DNA of 39,240 nucleotides from Defluviicoccus sp. (GCA_022826125.1 JAJDVM010000136.1:1-39240), one strand, 5' to 3'; shown: positions 23,716 through 33,410, counted from the stretch's first letter. The notes: generated by a model from the sequence alone, not told the origin. Numbers and translations: made by a program.

Positions 23716-26301
23716 ATGAACCGCACGCTTCAGAGCCTGATCGTAGACCTCTCCCGTTTCGGCGACGCCCCCGCGGTCGTCGCGTTCTCCGATTCCGGCG
23801 TGCAAACCCGCAGCTACGACGACCTGCACCGCGACGTGCTGGCACTGGCCGGCGGGTTGCTCGCGCACGGGCTCGGCCACGGCGTGCCGGTCGGTGTGAT
23901 CGGGGTCAACAGCGACGCGCAGGTCGTCCTTCGCCTGGCGCTCGCGGCGACCGGCGCGGTCGCGGTGCCGCTCGACGACATGGGCTCGCCGGAGGATTTT
24001 CGCCGCGCCCTCGACAACAGCGGCGCCCGCGCCCTGTTCGCGGACGGCGGAATCCTCGAGGTGCTGCCGGACGCGGTAACGGACGGCCTGTCCGGTGTCT
24101 GGCGTCTCGACGGGGATGCCGCATCGCCGACCGCGCACTGGTCGGAGCTGATCGGCGAAGCGCCGGAGACGCTTCCCGCCGTTGTCCCCGAGGATCTGGT
24201 CGCGATCATCTACACCTCGGGCACGACGGGCGTGGCGAAGGGCGTGCCGCTCACCCACGGCAATTTCATGTTCAATGTAGAGGCTCTGGCAAAAGGCGGA
24301 TTCGTCGATACGAGCGACCGGGCGGCGCTGCCGCTGCCGCTTCACCACGCCTATCCCTTCATGGCGGGGCTGATGGTGCCGTTCGCCTGCGGCTCGACCG
24401 TGATCCTTCCCAAGGCGCCCACCGGGCCCGACGTGGCGACCGCGCTCCGCGAGGCCGGGGCGACCGTGATGGTGGGCGTGCCGCGGCTCTACGAGGCCCT
24501 GGTCGAGGGGATCAAGGGACGGCTGGCGGGCGGCATCGCGGGCAAGCTGTTCGGAACCCTCTGGCGCGTGTCCGCCGCGGTCTCCCGCAATGGCGGCCCC
24601 CGGATCGGCAAATGGCTCATGTGGCCGGTCCGGCGCCGCTTCGCGCCGAAGCTGCGGATGCTGGTCTCCGGCGGCGCCCGGCTCGACGAGGATGCGGCGT
24701 GGCGGCTCGAAGGTCTCGGGTTCCAGGTGCTGACCGGGTACGGGCTGGTCGAGACCTCGTCGGTCACCACCTACAACCGCTACGGCGCGGGCCGCATCGG
24801 CACCGAGGGCAAGCCGGTCGAGGGCAGCGGGCTTCGAATCGCCGACCCCGACGAAGAGGGGATCGGCGAGGTGCAGCTCAGCGGCCCGCACGTCTTCTCC
24901 GGCTATTTCGGAGACAGCGCGACGACCGAAGCCGTGTTCACCCCGGACGGCTGGTTCCGCTCGGGCGATCTCGGTCGCGTCGATGCCGACGGTTCGCTGG
25001 TGATCACCGGGCGCAGCAAGGACGTGATCGTACTGTCGGGCGGCAAGAACGTCGGTCCGGAGGAGGTGGAGACCGCGCTTTGCGCGAGCCCGCTGATCGC
25101 CGAGGCCGGGGTGTTCGAGCGCGACGGCGGCCTCGCCGCGTTGATCGTTCCCGACGAGGATGCGCTCCGCCGGGCGGAAACCCAGCGGCTGGAAGACGCG
25201 ATCCGCATCGCCGTCACCGCGGCCGGCGCCGGCCTCGCGCCCTACAAGCGGGTCACCGCCTACCGCATCCACCGCGAGGCACTGCCGAGGACCCGGCTGG
25301 CCAAGCTGCGGCGGTTCCGCTTACCCGAGCTTTTCGACGCGGCCGGCCGACATGCCGGGCGCGAAGCGGACCCGGCATTCGACGCCGAACTCGCCGACGA
25401 CCCGAGAGCCGGGCGGATTCTCGCCCTCATGCGCGCGCGTTTCGGCGACGACACGATCGGCCTCGCGACCAGCCCCCAGCTCGACCTCGGCGTCGATTCG
25501 CTCGCCTGGATGGAAATCGCCCAGCAGATCGAGAGCGATTTGGGCGTGACGCTCGCGCCAGACGCGCTGGTCGAGGTCGTGATCCTGGCGGACCTCGTCC
25601 GCGTCGCCATCGACGCGCCTCCGGCGGCGGGGGAAGCGCCGGCGGAGGTCGTCCTGCCGGCCCGTCCCCGGGGATTCGGCCGGATGGTCTGCTGGACCGC
25701 CTACTGGCTCAACCGGCTGATCATGAAGGCGGCGTTCCGCGTGCGCCGGCACGGAGCCGCTCCCGATGCCAGCGAGCCCCTGATCCTGATCGCCAACCAT
25801 GCAAGCGACATCGATCCGCTCGTGCTCGCGGCGGCGATGCCCTGGCGGACGTTTCGGACCCTCTGGTGGAGCGCCGACCGCGCCCGCGTCTTCGGATCGC
25901 CGGGTCTCCGCTGGCTCGCCCGGATCGCGCAACTCTTTCCGATCGACGACCGCAGCCCGGCAGAGGGTCTTGCCATCGCCGGCGGGCTGGTCGAACGGGG
26001 CGAAAGCGTGGTCTGGTTTCCCGAATCCTGGCGCTCTCCGGACGGCCGCCTGCAGGACTTCATGCGCGGGATCGGCATCCTGCTTAGCGAACGCCCGGTC
26101 GCGCTGACGCCCGCCTATATCGCGGGAACGTTCGAGGTCCTGCCCAGGCACCGCCGCTGGCCGACATTGCGCCGCGTGGACATTTATTTCGGCGAAACGA
26201 CCGGTCTTCCGGACGGAACGGGGACGATCGAAAGCGCGGTCGCCGCCGCCCGTTCCCTCGTCGCCGACCTGGAACTGCGTTATGGTGCGAACCGCGATTG
26301 A
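23716..26301 (+). CDS. AMP-ligase / acyl-carrier / acyltransferase fusion
   Basis: An 861-residue three-domain protein. Residues about 1-540 are an acyl-activating (AMP-binding) enzyme: YTSGTTGVAKG at 166-176, LTGYGLVETSSVTTYN, and GWFRSGDLGRVDADG, with ITGRSKDVIVLSGGKNVGPEEVE. Residues about 565-620 are a carrier domain with phosphopantetheine Ser595 in LGVDSLAWME. Residues about 660-861 are a PlsC-type acyltransferase with NHASDID (His695, Asp700) and FPESWRS at 768-774, where the usual FPEG glycine is Ser. The start at 23716 is chosen over a TTG at 23683 because it is an ATG with AGGG upstream. Such fusions resemble Aas but with a built-in carrier, so one chain could activate, hold and transfer an acyl group to a lysolipid. 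The acceptor is unknown. Confidence 0.9.
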   Translation: MNRTLQSLIVDLSRFGDAPAVVAFSDSGVQTRSYDDLHRDVLALAGGLLAHGLGHGVPVGVIGVNSDAQVVLRLALAATGAVAVPLDDMGSPEDFRRALDNSGARALFADGGILEVLPDAVTDGLSGVWRLDGDAASPTAHWSELIGEAPETLPAVVPEDLVAIIYTSGTTGVAKGVPLTHGNFMFNVEALAKGGFVDTSDRAALPLPLHHAYPFMAGLMVPFACGSTVILPKAPTGPDVATALREAGATVMVGVPRLYEALVEGIKGRLAGGIAGKLFGTLWRVSAAVSRNGGPRIGKWLMWPVRRRFAPKLRMLVSGGARLDEDAAWRLEGLGFQVLTGYGLVETSSVTTYNRYGAGRIGTEGKPVEGSGLRIADPDEEGIGEVQLSGPHVFSGYFGDSATTEAVFTPDGWFRSGDLGRVDADGSLVITGRSKDVIVLSGGKNVGPEEVETALCASPLIAEAGVFERDGGLAALIVPDEDALRRAETQRLEDAIRIAVTAAGAGLAPYKRVTAYRIHREALPRTRLAKLRRFRLPELFDAAGRHAGREADPAFDAELADDPRAGRILALMRARFGDDTIGLATSPQLDLGVDSLAWMEIAQQIESDLGVTLAPDALVEVVILADLVRVAIDAPPAAGEAPAEVVLPARPRGFGRMVCWTAYWLNRLIMKAAFRVRRHGAAPDASEPLILIANHASDIDPLVLAAAMPWRTFRTLWWSADRARVFGSPGLRWLARIAQLFPIDDRSPAEGLAIAGGLVERGESVVWFPESWRSPDGRLQDFMRGIGILLSERPVALTPAYIAGTFEVLPRHRRWPTLRRVDIYFGETTGLPDGTGTIESAVAAARSLVADLELRYGANRD

Positions 26302-26314
26302 ACGGGGAGACGGC

Positions 26315-27205
26315 ATGCCGCGCGAAGAACAGGTCAGTTTTCGATCCGACGGACTCACGATTCGCGGCATCCTGCATGTTCCGGACGGCATGGAGTCGGC
26401 GGAACGCCGCCCCGCCTTTCTCGTCCTGCACGGGTTCGGCGGCAACAAGACCTCCGACAACTGCGTGCGTCCGTGCCGGATGCTGACCGATCTGGGCTAC
26501 GTGACCCTGCGCTTCGACATGCGCGGCTGCGGCGAGAGCGACGGCGAATTCGGCCGGATCATCTGTCTCGAACAGGTCGAAGACACCAAAGCCGCGCATG
26601 CCTGGCTCTCCGGCCGGCCGGAGGTCGATCCCGAGCGCATCGGCGCTATCGGTTCGAGCTTCGGGGCGGCGGTCGCGGTCTACACCGCCGGGGTCCATGA
26701 CGGGATCGCGGCGGTGATCTCGTCTGGCGGGTGGGGAGACGGCGCGCGCAAGTTCCGCGGCCAGCACCCGACTCCGGAGGCGTGGAAGAAATTCACCGAC
26801 ATGCTCCAGGCCGGCAAGCGCCACCGCGCGGAAACCGGCGAATCCCTGATGGTGCCGCGCTACGACATCGTGCCGATACCGCCCCATCTCAGGAACAACC
26901 TGGCGACCAATTCGGTCAGCGAGTTTCCCGCCGAGACGGCGCAGTCGATGTACGACTTCGTCGCCGACGATGTGGTCGGCAATATCGCGCCCAGGCCGCT
27001 GCTCCTGCTGCACAGCTCGGAGGACTCGGTTACCCCCACCGAGCAGTCGATCGAGATGTTCAAGCGCGCCGGCCAGCCGACCGACCTGCACCTGACCGCG
27101 GACACCGACCATTTCATGTTCGCCGAAAGCAACGTTCGAGTGCACCGGGTGATTACCGACTGGCTGGAAACCTATTTTCCCGTGCGCGCGCCGGTCGCTG
27201 CCTGA
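26315..27205 (+). CDS. Alpha/beta hydrolase
   Basis: A 296-residue cytoplasmic hydrolase. The ATG at 26315 has GGGGAGA 6 bp before it and is preferred to the in-frame start at 26282 that lies inside the fusion gene. HGFGGNK is the oxyanion region, GSSFGA carries the nucleophilic Ser, HSSEDSVTP the Asp and DTDHFMF the His, so the triad is complete. RFDMRGCGESDGEF is the usual strand and turn after the oxyanion hole. It probably continues the transcript of the fusion gene and leads into a VOC gene 28 bp later. Substrate unknown; an ester or thioester from the neighbouring acyl metabolism is a reasonable guess. Confidence 0.88.
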   Translation: MPREEQVSFRSDGLTIRGILHVPDGMESAERRPAFLVLHGFGGNKTSDNCVRPCRMLTDLGYVTLRFDMRGCGESDGEFGRIICLEQVEDTKAAHAWLSGRPEVDPERIGAIGSSFGAAVAVYTAGVHDGIAAVISSGGWGDGARKFRGQHPTPEAWKKFTDMLQAGKRHRAETGESLMVPRYDIVPIPPHLRNNLATNSVSEFPAETAQSMYDFVADDVVGNIAPRPLLLLHSSEDSVTPTEQSIEMFKRAGQPTDLHLTADTDHFMFAESNVRVHRVITDWLETYFPVRAPVAA

Positions 27206-27233
27206 GCCCGGGCGCCTATCGAGGAGAGACGCC

Positions 27234-27746
27234 ATGATGCCTTCGATCAAGAGCCTTCATCACTGGGCCTATCGCTGCCGCGATGCCGAGGAGACCCGTC
27301 ACTTCTATGAGGACGTGCTGGGCCTGCCGCTCGCGCACGTGGTCTCGGCCGACATCGTGCCGAGCACCGGCGAGTATTCGCCCTATGTCCACATCTTCTT
27401 CGAGATGAAGGACGGATCCTACGTCGCCTTCTTCGATCTCGGCGACAACGAGATCACCAAGCGCGATCCCGACACGCCGCGCTGGGTCAACCACCTCGCG
27501 CTCGAGGTCGAGAACGAGGAGGCGCTGGAAACCGCCAAGGCGCGTCTGGAGGCGGAAGGGGTCGACGTGCTCGGCGTGACCGACCACGGCTTCGTCAAGT
27601 CGATCTATTTCTTCGATCCCAACGACATCCGGCTCGAGCTCACCTGCCGGATCTCCGGCGAAAAGGAGCTGGAGAAGAAGAAGGCCGAGGCGCACGAACT
27701 CCTCGCCCGGTGGACCGACCGTCCGGGCCGCATCGCCGCGGAGTAG
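27234..27746 (+). CDS. VOC-family (glyoxalase/extradiol-dioxygenase fold) protein
   Basis: A 170-residue vicinal-oxygen-chelate protein. LHHWAYRCRDAEETRHFYEDVLGLPLAH opens the first beta-alpha-beta-beta-beta module, with a likely metal His in LHHWAY, and VNHLALEVENEEALETAK opens the second, with another His; SIYFFDPNDIRLELT holds the typical metal Glu. AGGAG 7 bp ahead supports the start. It is in line with two alpha/beta hydrolases on the same strand, 10 bp before the second. The similar VOC protein at 28898-29515 has more sequence around the same motifs and is on the other strand. Confidence 0.88.
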   Translation: MMPSIKSLHHWAYRCRDAEETRHFYEDVLGLPLAHVVSADIVPSTGEYSPYVHIFFEMKDGSYVAFFDLGDNEITKRDPDTPRWVNHLALEVENEEALETAKARLEAEGVDVLGVTDHGFVKSIYFFDPNDIRLELTCRISGEKELEKKKAEAHELLARWTDRPGRIAAE

Positions 27747-27756
27747 GATTCCCTTC

Positions 27757-28875
27757 ATGTCGGAACGCGAGCTCGTTGTCCTGGACGTCAAGCCGGGTGG
27801 GGCGATGGAGAGCCAGTCCGGGCTGATGCAGAAATGGCCCCGGATCTACTGCGCCCTCGCGCCCGCGGCGGACCGGAAGGCGGCGGCGATCGTCGTTCAT
27901 CCCACCAGCAATTTCATGGGGCACTACCTGATGCCCCACCTGCCCGCCGCGGGGGTCAGCCTGCTCGGGCTCAATACGCGCTATGTCGGCAACGACACGA
28001 TGCTCCTGTTCGAGCGCGTGATCCAGGACCTCGGCGCCGGCGTGCGGTATCTGCGGGACGAGGGCTACGAGCGGATCGTGCTGCTCGGCAATTCCGGCGG
28101 CGCATCCACGGTCGCGCTCTACCAGGCCGAGGCCGAGAACCTGACCATCGCCGAGACTCCGGCCGGCGATCCCATCGAGATCGACCCGGACGATCTGCCG
28201 CCCGCCGATGGCATCGCGCTGTTCGGCGCCCATCCCGGGCGCGGCCACATCATGGCGGCGTGGATCGACGCCTCCGTCATCGCCGAGGACGACCCGCTCG
28301 GCGTCGATCCGGCGCTCGACATCTACAACCCCGAGCACGGCCCGCCTTATGCGCCAGACTTCGTCGCCAGGGTGCGCGCGGCGCAGCGCGCGCGCGTCGA
28401 GCGCATCACCGCCCGCGCCCATGCGCGGCTCCGCTATCTGCGCGGGCGCGAGGATGGGCCGCGCGACGAGGCCTTCCTGGTTTACCGGACCATGGCCGAT
28501 CCCCGCGTGACCGACCTCACCCTCGATCCCAACGACCGGCCGCCCGAATCGATCTGGGGCGAGCCGAAGGCGATCAACTACGGCGCCAACAATGTCGGGC
28601 GCTTCACGACGCTCACCTCGTGGCTGAGCCAGTGGTCCCCCGAGTCGCGCGCCGACGGGCCGGCCTGCCTCGCGCGGACTTCGGTACCGGTGCTCAATCT
28701 CGAATTCTCCGCCGACTCGGCCGTGTTTCCGGGCGACATCAAGCTCTGGTCTGACGCCGCCGGGAGCCGCGAGGCCTACCACAGGATCGCCGGCGCGACC
28801 CACTACATGGACGGCCAGCCGGAGCTTCTCGCGCAGGTGGTAGAGCTGATCTCGGGCTGGGCGCGGGGGCTCTGA
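27757..28875 (+). CDS. Alpha/beta hydrolase, large variant
   Basis: A 372-residue hydrolase-fold protein. VVHPTSNFMGHYLMPHLPAAG covers the oxyanion region, and LLGNSGGAS contains the nucleophile Ser113. VLNLEFSADSAVF and GATHYMDGQ supply the likely Asp and His near the C-terminus. A long insertion (about residues 128-270) with IEIDPDDLPPADGIALFGAHPGRGHIM and a helical arginine-rich part forms a large cap, which sets it apart from the smaller hydrolase upstream. It begins 10 bp after the VOC stop. Family members occur in catabolic clusters; the substrate cannot be assigned. Confidence 0.85.
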   Translation: MSERELVVLDVKPGGAMESQSGLMQKWPRIYCALAPAADRKAAAIVVHPTSNFMGHYLMPHLPAAGVSLLGLNTRYVGNDTMLLFERVIQDLGAGVRYLRDEGYERIVLLGNSGGASTVALYQAEAENLTIAETPAGDPIEIDPDDLPPADGIALFGAHPGRGHIMAAWIDASVIAEDDPLGVDPALDIYNPEHGPPYAPDFVARVRAAQRARVERITARAHARLRYLRGREDGPRDEAFLVYRTMADPRVTDLTLDPNDRPPESIWGEPKAINYGANNVGRFTTLTSWLSQWSPESRADGPACLARTSVPVLNLEFSADSAVFPGDIKLWSDAAGSREAYHRIAGATHYMDGQPELLAQVVELISGWARGL

Positions 28876-28897
28876 GGAGGCTTGCCGCCCCGACCCG

Positions 28898-29515
28898 TCA
28901 CCGCTCCGCCGGCAGCACCTCGGTCATCGCGTCGACCCAGGACGCATCGGCGCCCAGCGTTTCGAGTTCCGCCGCCGCTTCCGCCTTGGTCTGGGTCACC
29001 ATCGGGATCACCCCCTGGCTCTCGCCCTCCGCGGGGTGGCAGCACGCTTCCAGCCGGATGCCGTTCGGGTCCTTGAAATAGATCGAGACCATGCCGGGCA
29101 GAATGTCGATCGGCCCGTCATAGGGGACGCCGTGGCGTGTCAGCCGCTGCTGGATCTCCTCGAACCGCTGGGCGGTGACCGAGAAGGCGCAGTGCTGCAT
29201 GCCGCCGATGGCGTCGCGGTCGGATTGCGGCTTCTCGCCCTTCGGGATCTCGAAGAACGCGAGCAGGCTGTCGTTCCCCATGTCGAAGAAGTAGTGGCGG
29301 ATGCATTCCCAGGGCGGGTTGCCGCGATTGCCCGGCCCGGTGCCGACGCCTTCCGGGACCTTCATCGCATGCACCAGCGGCATGCCGACCACGTTCACGA
29401 AGAACTCGGTGGTCGCCTTCATGTCCTCGGTGGTGAGCGCGAGGTGATGCACGCCGCGGGTGACAACATGATAATCGGTCGCCTGGGCCGGCGCGGCCAC
29501 TCCTGAATCGGCCAT
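28898..29515 (-). CDS. VOC-family protein, second copy type
   Basis: A 205-residue VOC protein. The ATG at 29515 with GGGAGGT upstream is preferred to an in-frame start at 29554. Module one is HHLALTTEDMKATTEFFVNVVGMPL (His in VHHLAL) and carries the insertion WECIRHYFFDMGNDSLLAFFE; module two is MQHCAFSVTAQRFEEIQQRL, then VSIYFKDPNGIRLEACCH with the metal Glu. A C-terminal tail of about 45 residues is rich in Ala and Glu. It is the last gene on the minus strand after the amidohydrolase, 87 bp away, and ends 22 bp from the convergent hydrolase. Ring-opening or lyase activity fits the family and the upstream hydroxylase. Confidence 0.87.
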   Translation of the reverse strand: MADSGVAAPAQATDYHVVTRGVHHLALTTEDMKATTEFFVNVVGMPLVHAMKVPEGVGTGPGNRGNPPWECIRHYFFDMGNDSLLAFFEIPKGEKPQSDRDAIGGMQHCAFSVTAQRFEEIQQRLTRHGVPYDGPIDILPGMVSIYFKDPNGIRLEACCHPAEGESQGVIPMVTQTKAEAAAELETLGADASWVDAMTEVLPAER

Positions 29516-29602
29516 GGTCGATACCTCCCGAGGATCCGGATGACACGGGGACATTAGAGCATTTCGCCGTGAAGGCGAACCGCCAAGAGAAGGCCGGCGC
29601 GG

Positions 29603-31087
29603 TCAAGGCGAAGGCAGGGTGTTCTGAGCCCGACGGTAAATCGCCTCCAGATAGGGGGCGAGTCTTCTGGCGCCGGCTTCCATCGCTGGCACGCAATCCC
29701 GAAGGTAGCGTTCCGCCGCCTCGCGGATCTCGTCCCTCAACGCACCCTCGTCGACCGACAGGATTTTCCGGTCGCGCATCACGATGCGGCCGTCGACGAT
29801 CGAGGTCCTCACCGCCTCCGACGTTGCCGAGAAGGCGAGCTGGCGGATCGGGTCGACCAGGGGGATGAAGCCCCAATGACCGCGATCGAGCAGGATCAGG
29901 TCGGCGCACATGCCCGGCTCGATCCGCCCCACCCGGTCCGCCATCAGCCCTGTCCTGGCGCCCGCTGAGGTCGCCATGTCGAACACCTCGTCCGCCGAAA
30001 CCCAGGATGCATGATCGGGTTTGCCGGTCTTGTGGATCAGGCTGGCCGCCCTGATCGCCTCCACCAGATCGGCGGTATCGCTGGTCGCCAGGCCGTCGGT
30101 GCCGAGCGCTACTGCGATTCCGGCATCGCGCAACTTGCGCACCGGGCAGGTGCCGCTCCCGAGTTTCATGTTGGAGAGCGGGTTGTGGACCACGGAACAA
30201 CCGCGGTCGGCGAGCCTGGCGATGTCGTCGTCGGTGAGCCAGATCGCATGCACCAGCGTGGTTCGCGGCCCCAGTAGCCCGACCTTGTCCATGAAGGCGA
30301 CCGCCGTCATGTCCCAAGCTTGCTCCGCGTGGATCGCCTGTAGCCTGGTTTCGAGCGTGTGGCAGTGGATCGGGATATCGCGCTCGGCCGAGAGGGCCGC
30401 GATCCGGCGCAGGAGGTCCGGCGTGCAGCGTTGCGGTCCGCAGGGAGCGAGCACGATGCGAATCCGGCCGTCGTGACCGTGCCAGCGCTCGAACTGGCGT
30501 TCGAACAGGGCGATCTGGGCGTCCGCGTCGGCGCCGCCCATGGAAGCGAGCTCGTCGTGGATAGCGTCGGGTATCAGCTCGTCCGCCCAGGGGAGGCAGG
30601 CCCGCAGCGGCTGGTCCCACATGTCGACCGTAACCCATGCGCGGAGACCTGCATCCGCGTATGCCTGGATCGCCGCATCCATCGCGTCCGGCGTCGCCGG
30701 CGGGTGGACATAGTCGTCCTGCACGGTCGTCACGCCGGCGCGGATCGATTCGATCGCCGCCAGCATGGTCCTCAGGTAGTAATCGCGCTCCGTCAGGACA
30801 GGAAAGCCGAAGGGCGGGTAGCTCTCGCCGAGCCACATCTCGAGCGGCAGATTGTCGTAGGCGCCCTGCTGGAACCCCTCGTTCGAGTGGAGGTGGGCAT
30901 TGACCAGCCCGGGCATGACGATCGCGTTCGATGCGTCGACGACGGTCCCGTCGTACTCCCGGCCCTTGTCCGGCCCGATGGCGACGATATGCGCGCCCTC
31001 GACGACGATATCGGCGGTCTCGTAGCGGCGCGACCCGGCGCCGCCGCGGACGATCAGGCCGTCTTTGACGATCAGCGACCCGGCCAT
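29603..31087 (-). CDS. Amidohydrolase of the deaminase/chlorohydrolase (TRZ/ATZ, SsnA) group
   Basis: A 494-residue metal-dependent hydrolase. The metal site is seen in NAHLHS (two His), IHCHTLET, LVHAIWL and the Asp of LGTDGLATSD. HNPLSNMKLGSG is a conserved block of this group. N- and C-terminal strands (ADIVVEGAHIVAIGPDKG; GRIEPGMCADLILLD; IVDGRIVMRDRKI) make up the second domain. It starts 16 bp after the molybdenum subunit, so it is very likely in the same operon. Members deaminate or dechlorinate N-heterocycles such as guanine, cytosine or triazines, so a heteroaromatic substrate oxidised by the upstream hydroxylase is the natural reading. Confidence 0.9.
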   Translation of the reverse strand: MAGSLIVKDGLIVRGGAGSRRYETADIVVEGAHIVAIGPDKGREYDGTVVDASNAIVMPGLVNAHLHSNEGFQQGAYDNLPLEMWLGESYPPFGFPVLTERDYYLRTMLAAIESIRAGVTTVQDDYVHPPATPDAMDAAIQAYADAGLRAWVTVDMWDQPLRACLPWADELIPDAIHDELASMGGADADAQIALFERQFERWHGHDGRIRIVLAPCGPQRCTPDLLRRIAALSAERDIPIHCHTLETRLQAIHAEQAWDMTAVAFMDKVGLLGPRTTLVHAIWLTDDDIARLADRGCSVVHNPLSNMKLGSGTCPVRKLRDAGIAVALGTDGLATSDTADLVEAIRAASLIHKTGKPDHASWVSADEVFDMATSAGARTGLMADRVGRIEPGMCADLILLDRGHWGFIPLVDPIRQLAFSATSEAVRTSIVDGRIVMRDRKILSVDEGALRDEIREAAERYLRDCVPAMEAGARRLAPYLEAIYRRAQNTLPSP

Positions 31088-31103
31088 CCGAGCGCCCCGC
31101 CGA

Positions 31104-33410
31104 TTACCCCCGCAGGCCGCGGAGCACCCGTTCCGGCGTCATCGGCAGGCGTTTGAGCCGGGTCCCGGTGGCGTGGGCCACCGCATTGGAGATCGCCGGG
31201 GCGATGCCGACGATGGGCGGCTCGCCGATGCCCTTGGCGCCGAACGGCCCGTCCTCGTCCGGATCCTCGACCAGCATGGTCTCGATCTCCGGCGGGACAT
31301 CCATGATGCCGGGAATCTTGTAGTCCATGAAGGACGGGTTCGCGAGCCGGCCCGAGTCCCACACCATCTCCTCGCACAACGCGTAGCCGAGCCCCTGGAC
31401 GATGCCGCCCTGGATCTGGCCTTCCACCGCCGTCGGGTTGATCGCCTTGCCGATGTCGTGCGCCGACCAGATCTTGAGCGGCGTAATCCGGCCGGTCGCT
31501 TCGTCGACTTCCACCTCGACCGCCTGGGCAGCGAAGATCCAGGCGCCGATCTTGCCGAACGGGAAGCCCTTGAGGTAGCCGCGCTTGGGGTCGAAATCGG
31601 GACCGTCATAGGCGAGAGAATTGGTGCCGATGACCGGCCCGCCGGCGACCCAGTGCGAGAAGCCGGAGATGTCGCGGAACCCGACCTCCGCCTCCGGCAC
31701 GCCCTTGATGCCGATTCGGCCGCCGTCGCGGAGTTCCAGGTCCTCCTCGGCGCACTCCATCATGATCGCCGCGCGCTGCTTGAGCTGGGAGACCGCGTCC
31801 TCGGCGGCGGCGACCACCGCGCGTCCCGCCATGTAGGTGACGCGGCTCGCCGTGGTGCCCCAGTTATAGGGCGAGCCATCGGTGTCGGGCGTTGCCACGC
31901 TCACCTGGTCGACGTCGAGGCCCAGCGAGGCTGCGCAGATCTGGACCAGCACCGTGTCCGAGCCCTGGCCGTTATCGACCGCGCCGGTGTTCAGCACCGC
32001 GGTGCCGTCCTCCAGGATGCGGACGATCGCGCCCGAGGTCAGCACGCCCGAGATGTGCGGGATGCAGGCGAGCCCGATGCCGCGCTTCCGGCCCGACCCG
32101 TTCGAGGCTGCCTTGCGCTTCTCGTCCCAGCCCGAGACTGTTCTGACCCTCTCCAGACACTCGGAAAGCCCGGCCTTGTTCATCGCGACCCCGATCATCC
32201 ACTCCTCGCCGGGCCGGACGGCGTTCTTGAGCCTGACGTCGATCGGGTCCATGCCGAGCTTGTCCGCGATCTCGTCGATCTGGGTCTCGCCGGCGATCGC
32301 GACCTGCGGACCGCCGAAGCCGCGAAACGCGCCCGAGCGCAGCTTGTTGGTGTAGACCGGGCGCGACTCGATGGAGACGTTCTCGATACGGTAGGGCCCG
32401 CGGCAGAACAGCGCGGCGATCCCGGCCACGCCGGGGCTGTCGTCGGCATAGGCACCCGCGTCGAGGACGATCCTGACCTCGCGGGCAAGCAGCGTGCCGT
32501 CGGCCGCGGCGCCGGTCTTCATCCACACCTTGCCGGGATGGCGCGAGCGGATCATCTCGAAATCCTGCTCGCGGGTGAGCGTCACCTTGACCGGCCGCCC
32601 TGTCGCGCGGGCAAGCGCGGCGGCGGCGGGCTGCACGGTCTGCTCCATCTTGCCGCCGAAGGCGCCCCCCACCTGCGGGGTGACGCAGCGCACCTTGGAC
32701 ATCGGAACCCCGAGGGAATCCGCGACGAAGGACTGGACGTGGAACACCGACTGGTTGGACGACCAGATGGTGATCTTGCCGTTCGAGTCGATTTCGGCGA
32801 GGGCCGAGCACGGTTCCATGTAGGCGTGGCACTGCGCTTGGGTTTCGTAGCTTCCTTCCACGATCGCCGCGCAGCGGTCCCAGGCGGAGGCGACGTCGCC
32901 TTCGACGATCTCGATGATCGCCATCGCGTTTCGGTCGTTCTCGGCTTCGAAGACCTTGATGTAGCCCCCGAGGTTTTCGTGCAGGATCGGTGCGTCGGCC
33001 GTCGTCGCGGCGTCGGTGTCGAAGACCGCCGGCAACTCCTCGTAGGAGATGTCGACAAGCCTCGCGGCTTCCCTGGCGGTCTCCAGGTCGACCGCGGCCA
33101 CCGCGGCCACCGGCTCGCCCATGTACCGCACCTTGCCCACGGCGAGCGCGGTCTCGTCCTTGATGAAGGGGCCGATCTTGTGGTCCCCGATATCCTCGCC
33201 CGTCACCACCGCGGCGACGCCCTCGAGCGCGAGCGCGGCGGTGACGTCGTAGCCCGTAATCCGCGCATGCGCGTATGGGCTTGGCACGATGACGCCGAAC
33301 AGCATGTCCGGGCGCGACATGTCGTCGGCGTAGACCGCCCTGCCGGTGATCTTGTCGCGTGTCTCCAGCCGCGGGATGCCCTGGCCGACGGGGCTCACAT
33401 AGTCGTTCAT
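31104..33410 (-). CDS. Molybdenum-binding large subunit of a xanthine-dehydrogenase-family hydroxylase
   Basis: A 768-residue catalytic subunit. The start at 33410 overlaps the iron-sulfur subunit stop (ATGA). KITGRAVYADDM is the usual N-terminal block and QVGGAFGGKMEQ binds the cofactor, as does AFRGFGGPQ. GAKGIGEPP near the C-terminus holds the catalytic Glu. VDNGQGSDTVLVQICAASLG is the Q-rich cofactor loop. The three-subunit layout is that of CO-dehydrogenase and nicotinate/isoquinoline/4-hydroxybenzoyl-CoA oxidoreductases. The CO-specific active-site Cys motif (VAYRCSFR) is not present, so it is not an aerobic CO dehydrogenase. Substrate is probably an N-heterocycle or similar hydroxylatable ring. 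Confidence 0.92.
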   Translation of the reverse strand: MNDYVSPVGQGIPRLETRDKITGRAVYADDMSRPDMLFGVIVPSPYAHARITGYDVTAALALEGVAAVVTGEDIGDHKIGPFIKDETALAVGKVRYMGEPVAAVAAVDLETAREAARLVDISYEELPAVFDTDAATTADAPILHENLGGYIKVFEAENDRNAMAIIEIVEGDVASAWDRCAAIVEGSYETQAQCHAYMEPCSALAEIDSNGKITIWSSNQSVFHVQSFVADSLGVPMSKVRCVTPQVGGAFGGKMEQTVQPAAAALARATGRPVKVTLTREQDFEMIRSRHPGKVWMKTGAAADGTLLAREVRIVLDAGAYADDSPGVAGIAALFCRGPYRIENVSIESRPVYTNKLRSGAFRGFGGPQVAIAGETQIDEIADKLGMDPIDVRLKNAVRPGEEWMIGVAMNKAGLSECLERVRTVSGWDEKRKAASNGSGRKRGIGLACIPHISGVLTSGAIVRILEDGTAVLNTGAVDNGQGSDTVLVQICAASLGLDVDQVSVATPDTDGSPYNWGTTASRVTYMAGRAVVAAAEDAVSQLKQRAAIMMECAEEDLELRDGGRIGIKGVPEAEVGFRDISGFSHWVAGGPVIGTNSLAYDGPDFDPKRGYLKGFPFGKIGAWIFAAQAVEVEVDEATGRITPLKIWSAHDIGKAINPTAVEGQIQGGIVQGLGYALCEEMVWDSGRLANPSFMDYKIPGIMDVPPEIETMLVEDPDEDGPFGAKGIGEPPIVGIAPAISNAVAHATGTRLKRLPMTPERVLRGLRG

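Noticed and set aside
29563..29579. TTCGCC-N5-GGCGAA hairpin after the amidohydrolase gene as a terminator
   Set aside because: The stem is only 6 bp and no T-run follows on the minus strand; the following VOC gene could still be in the same transcript.
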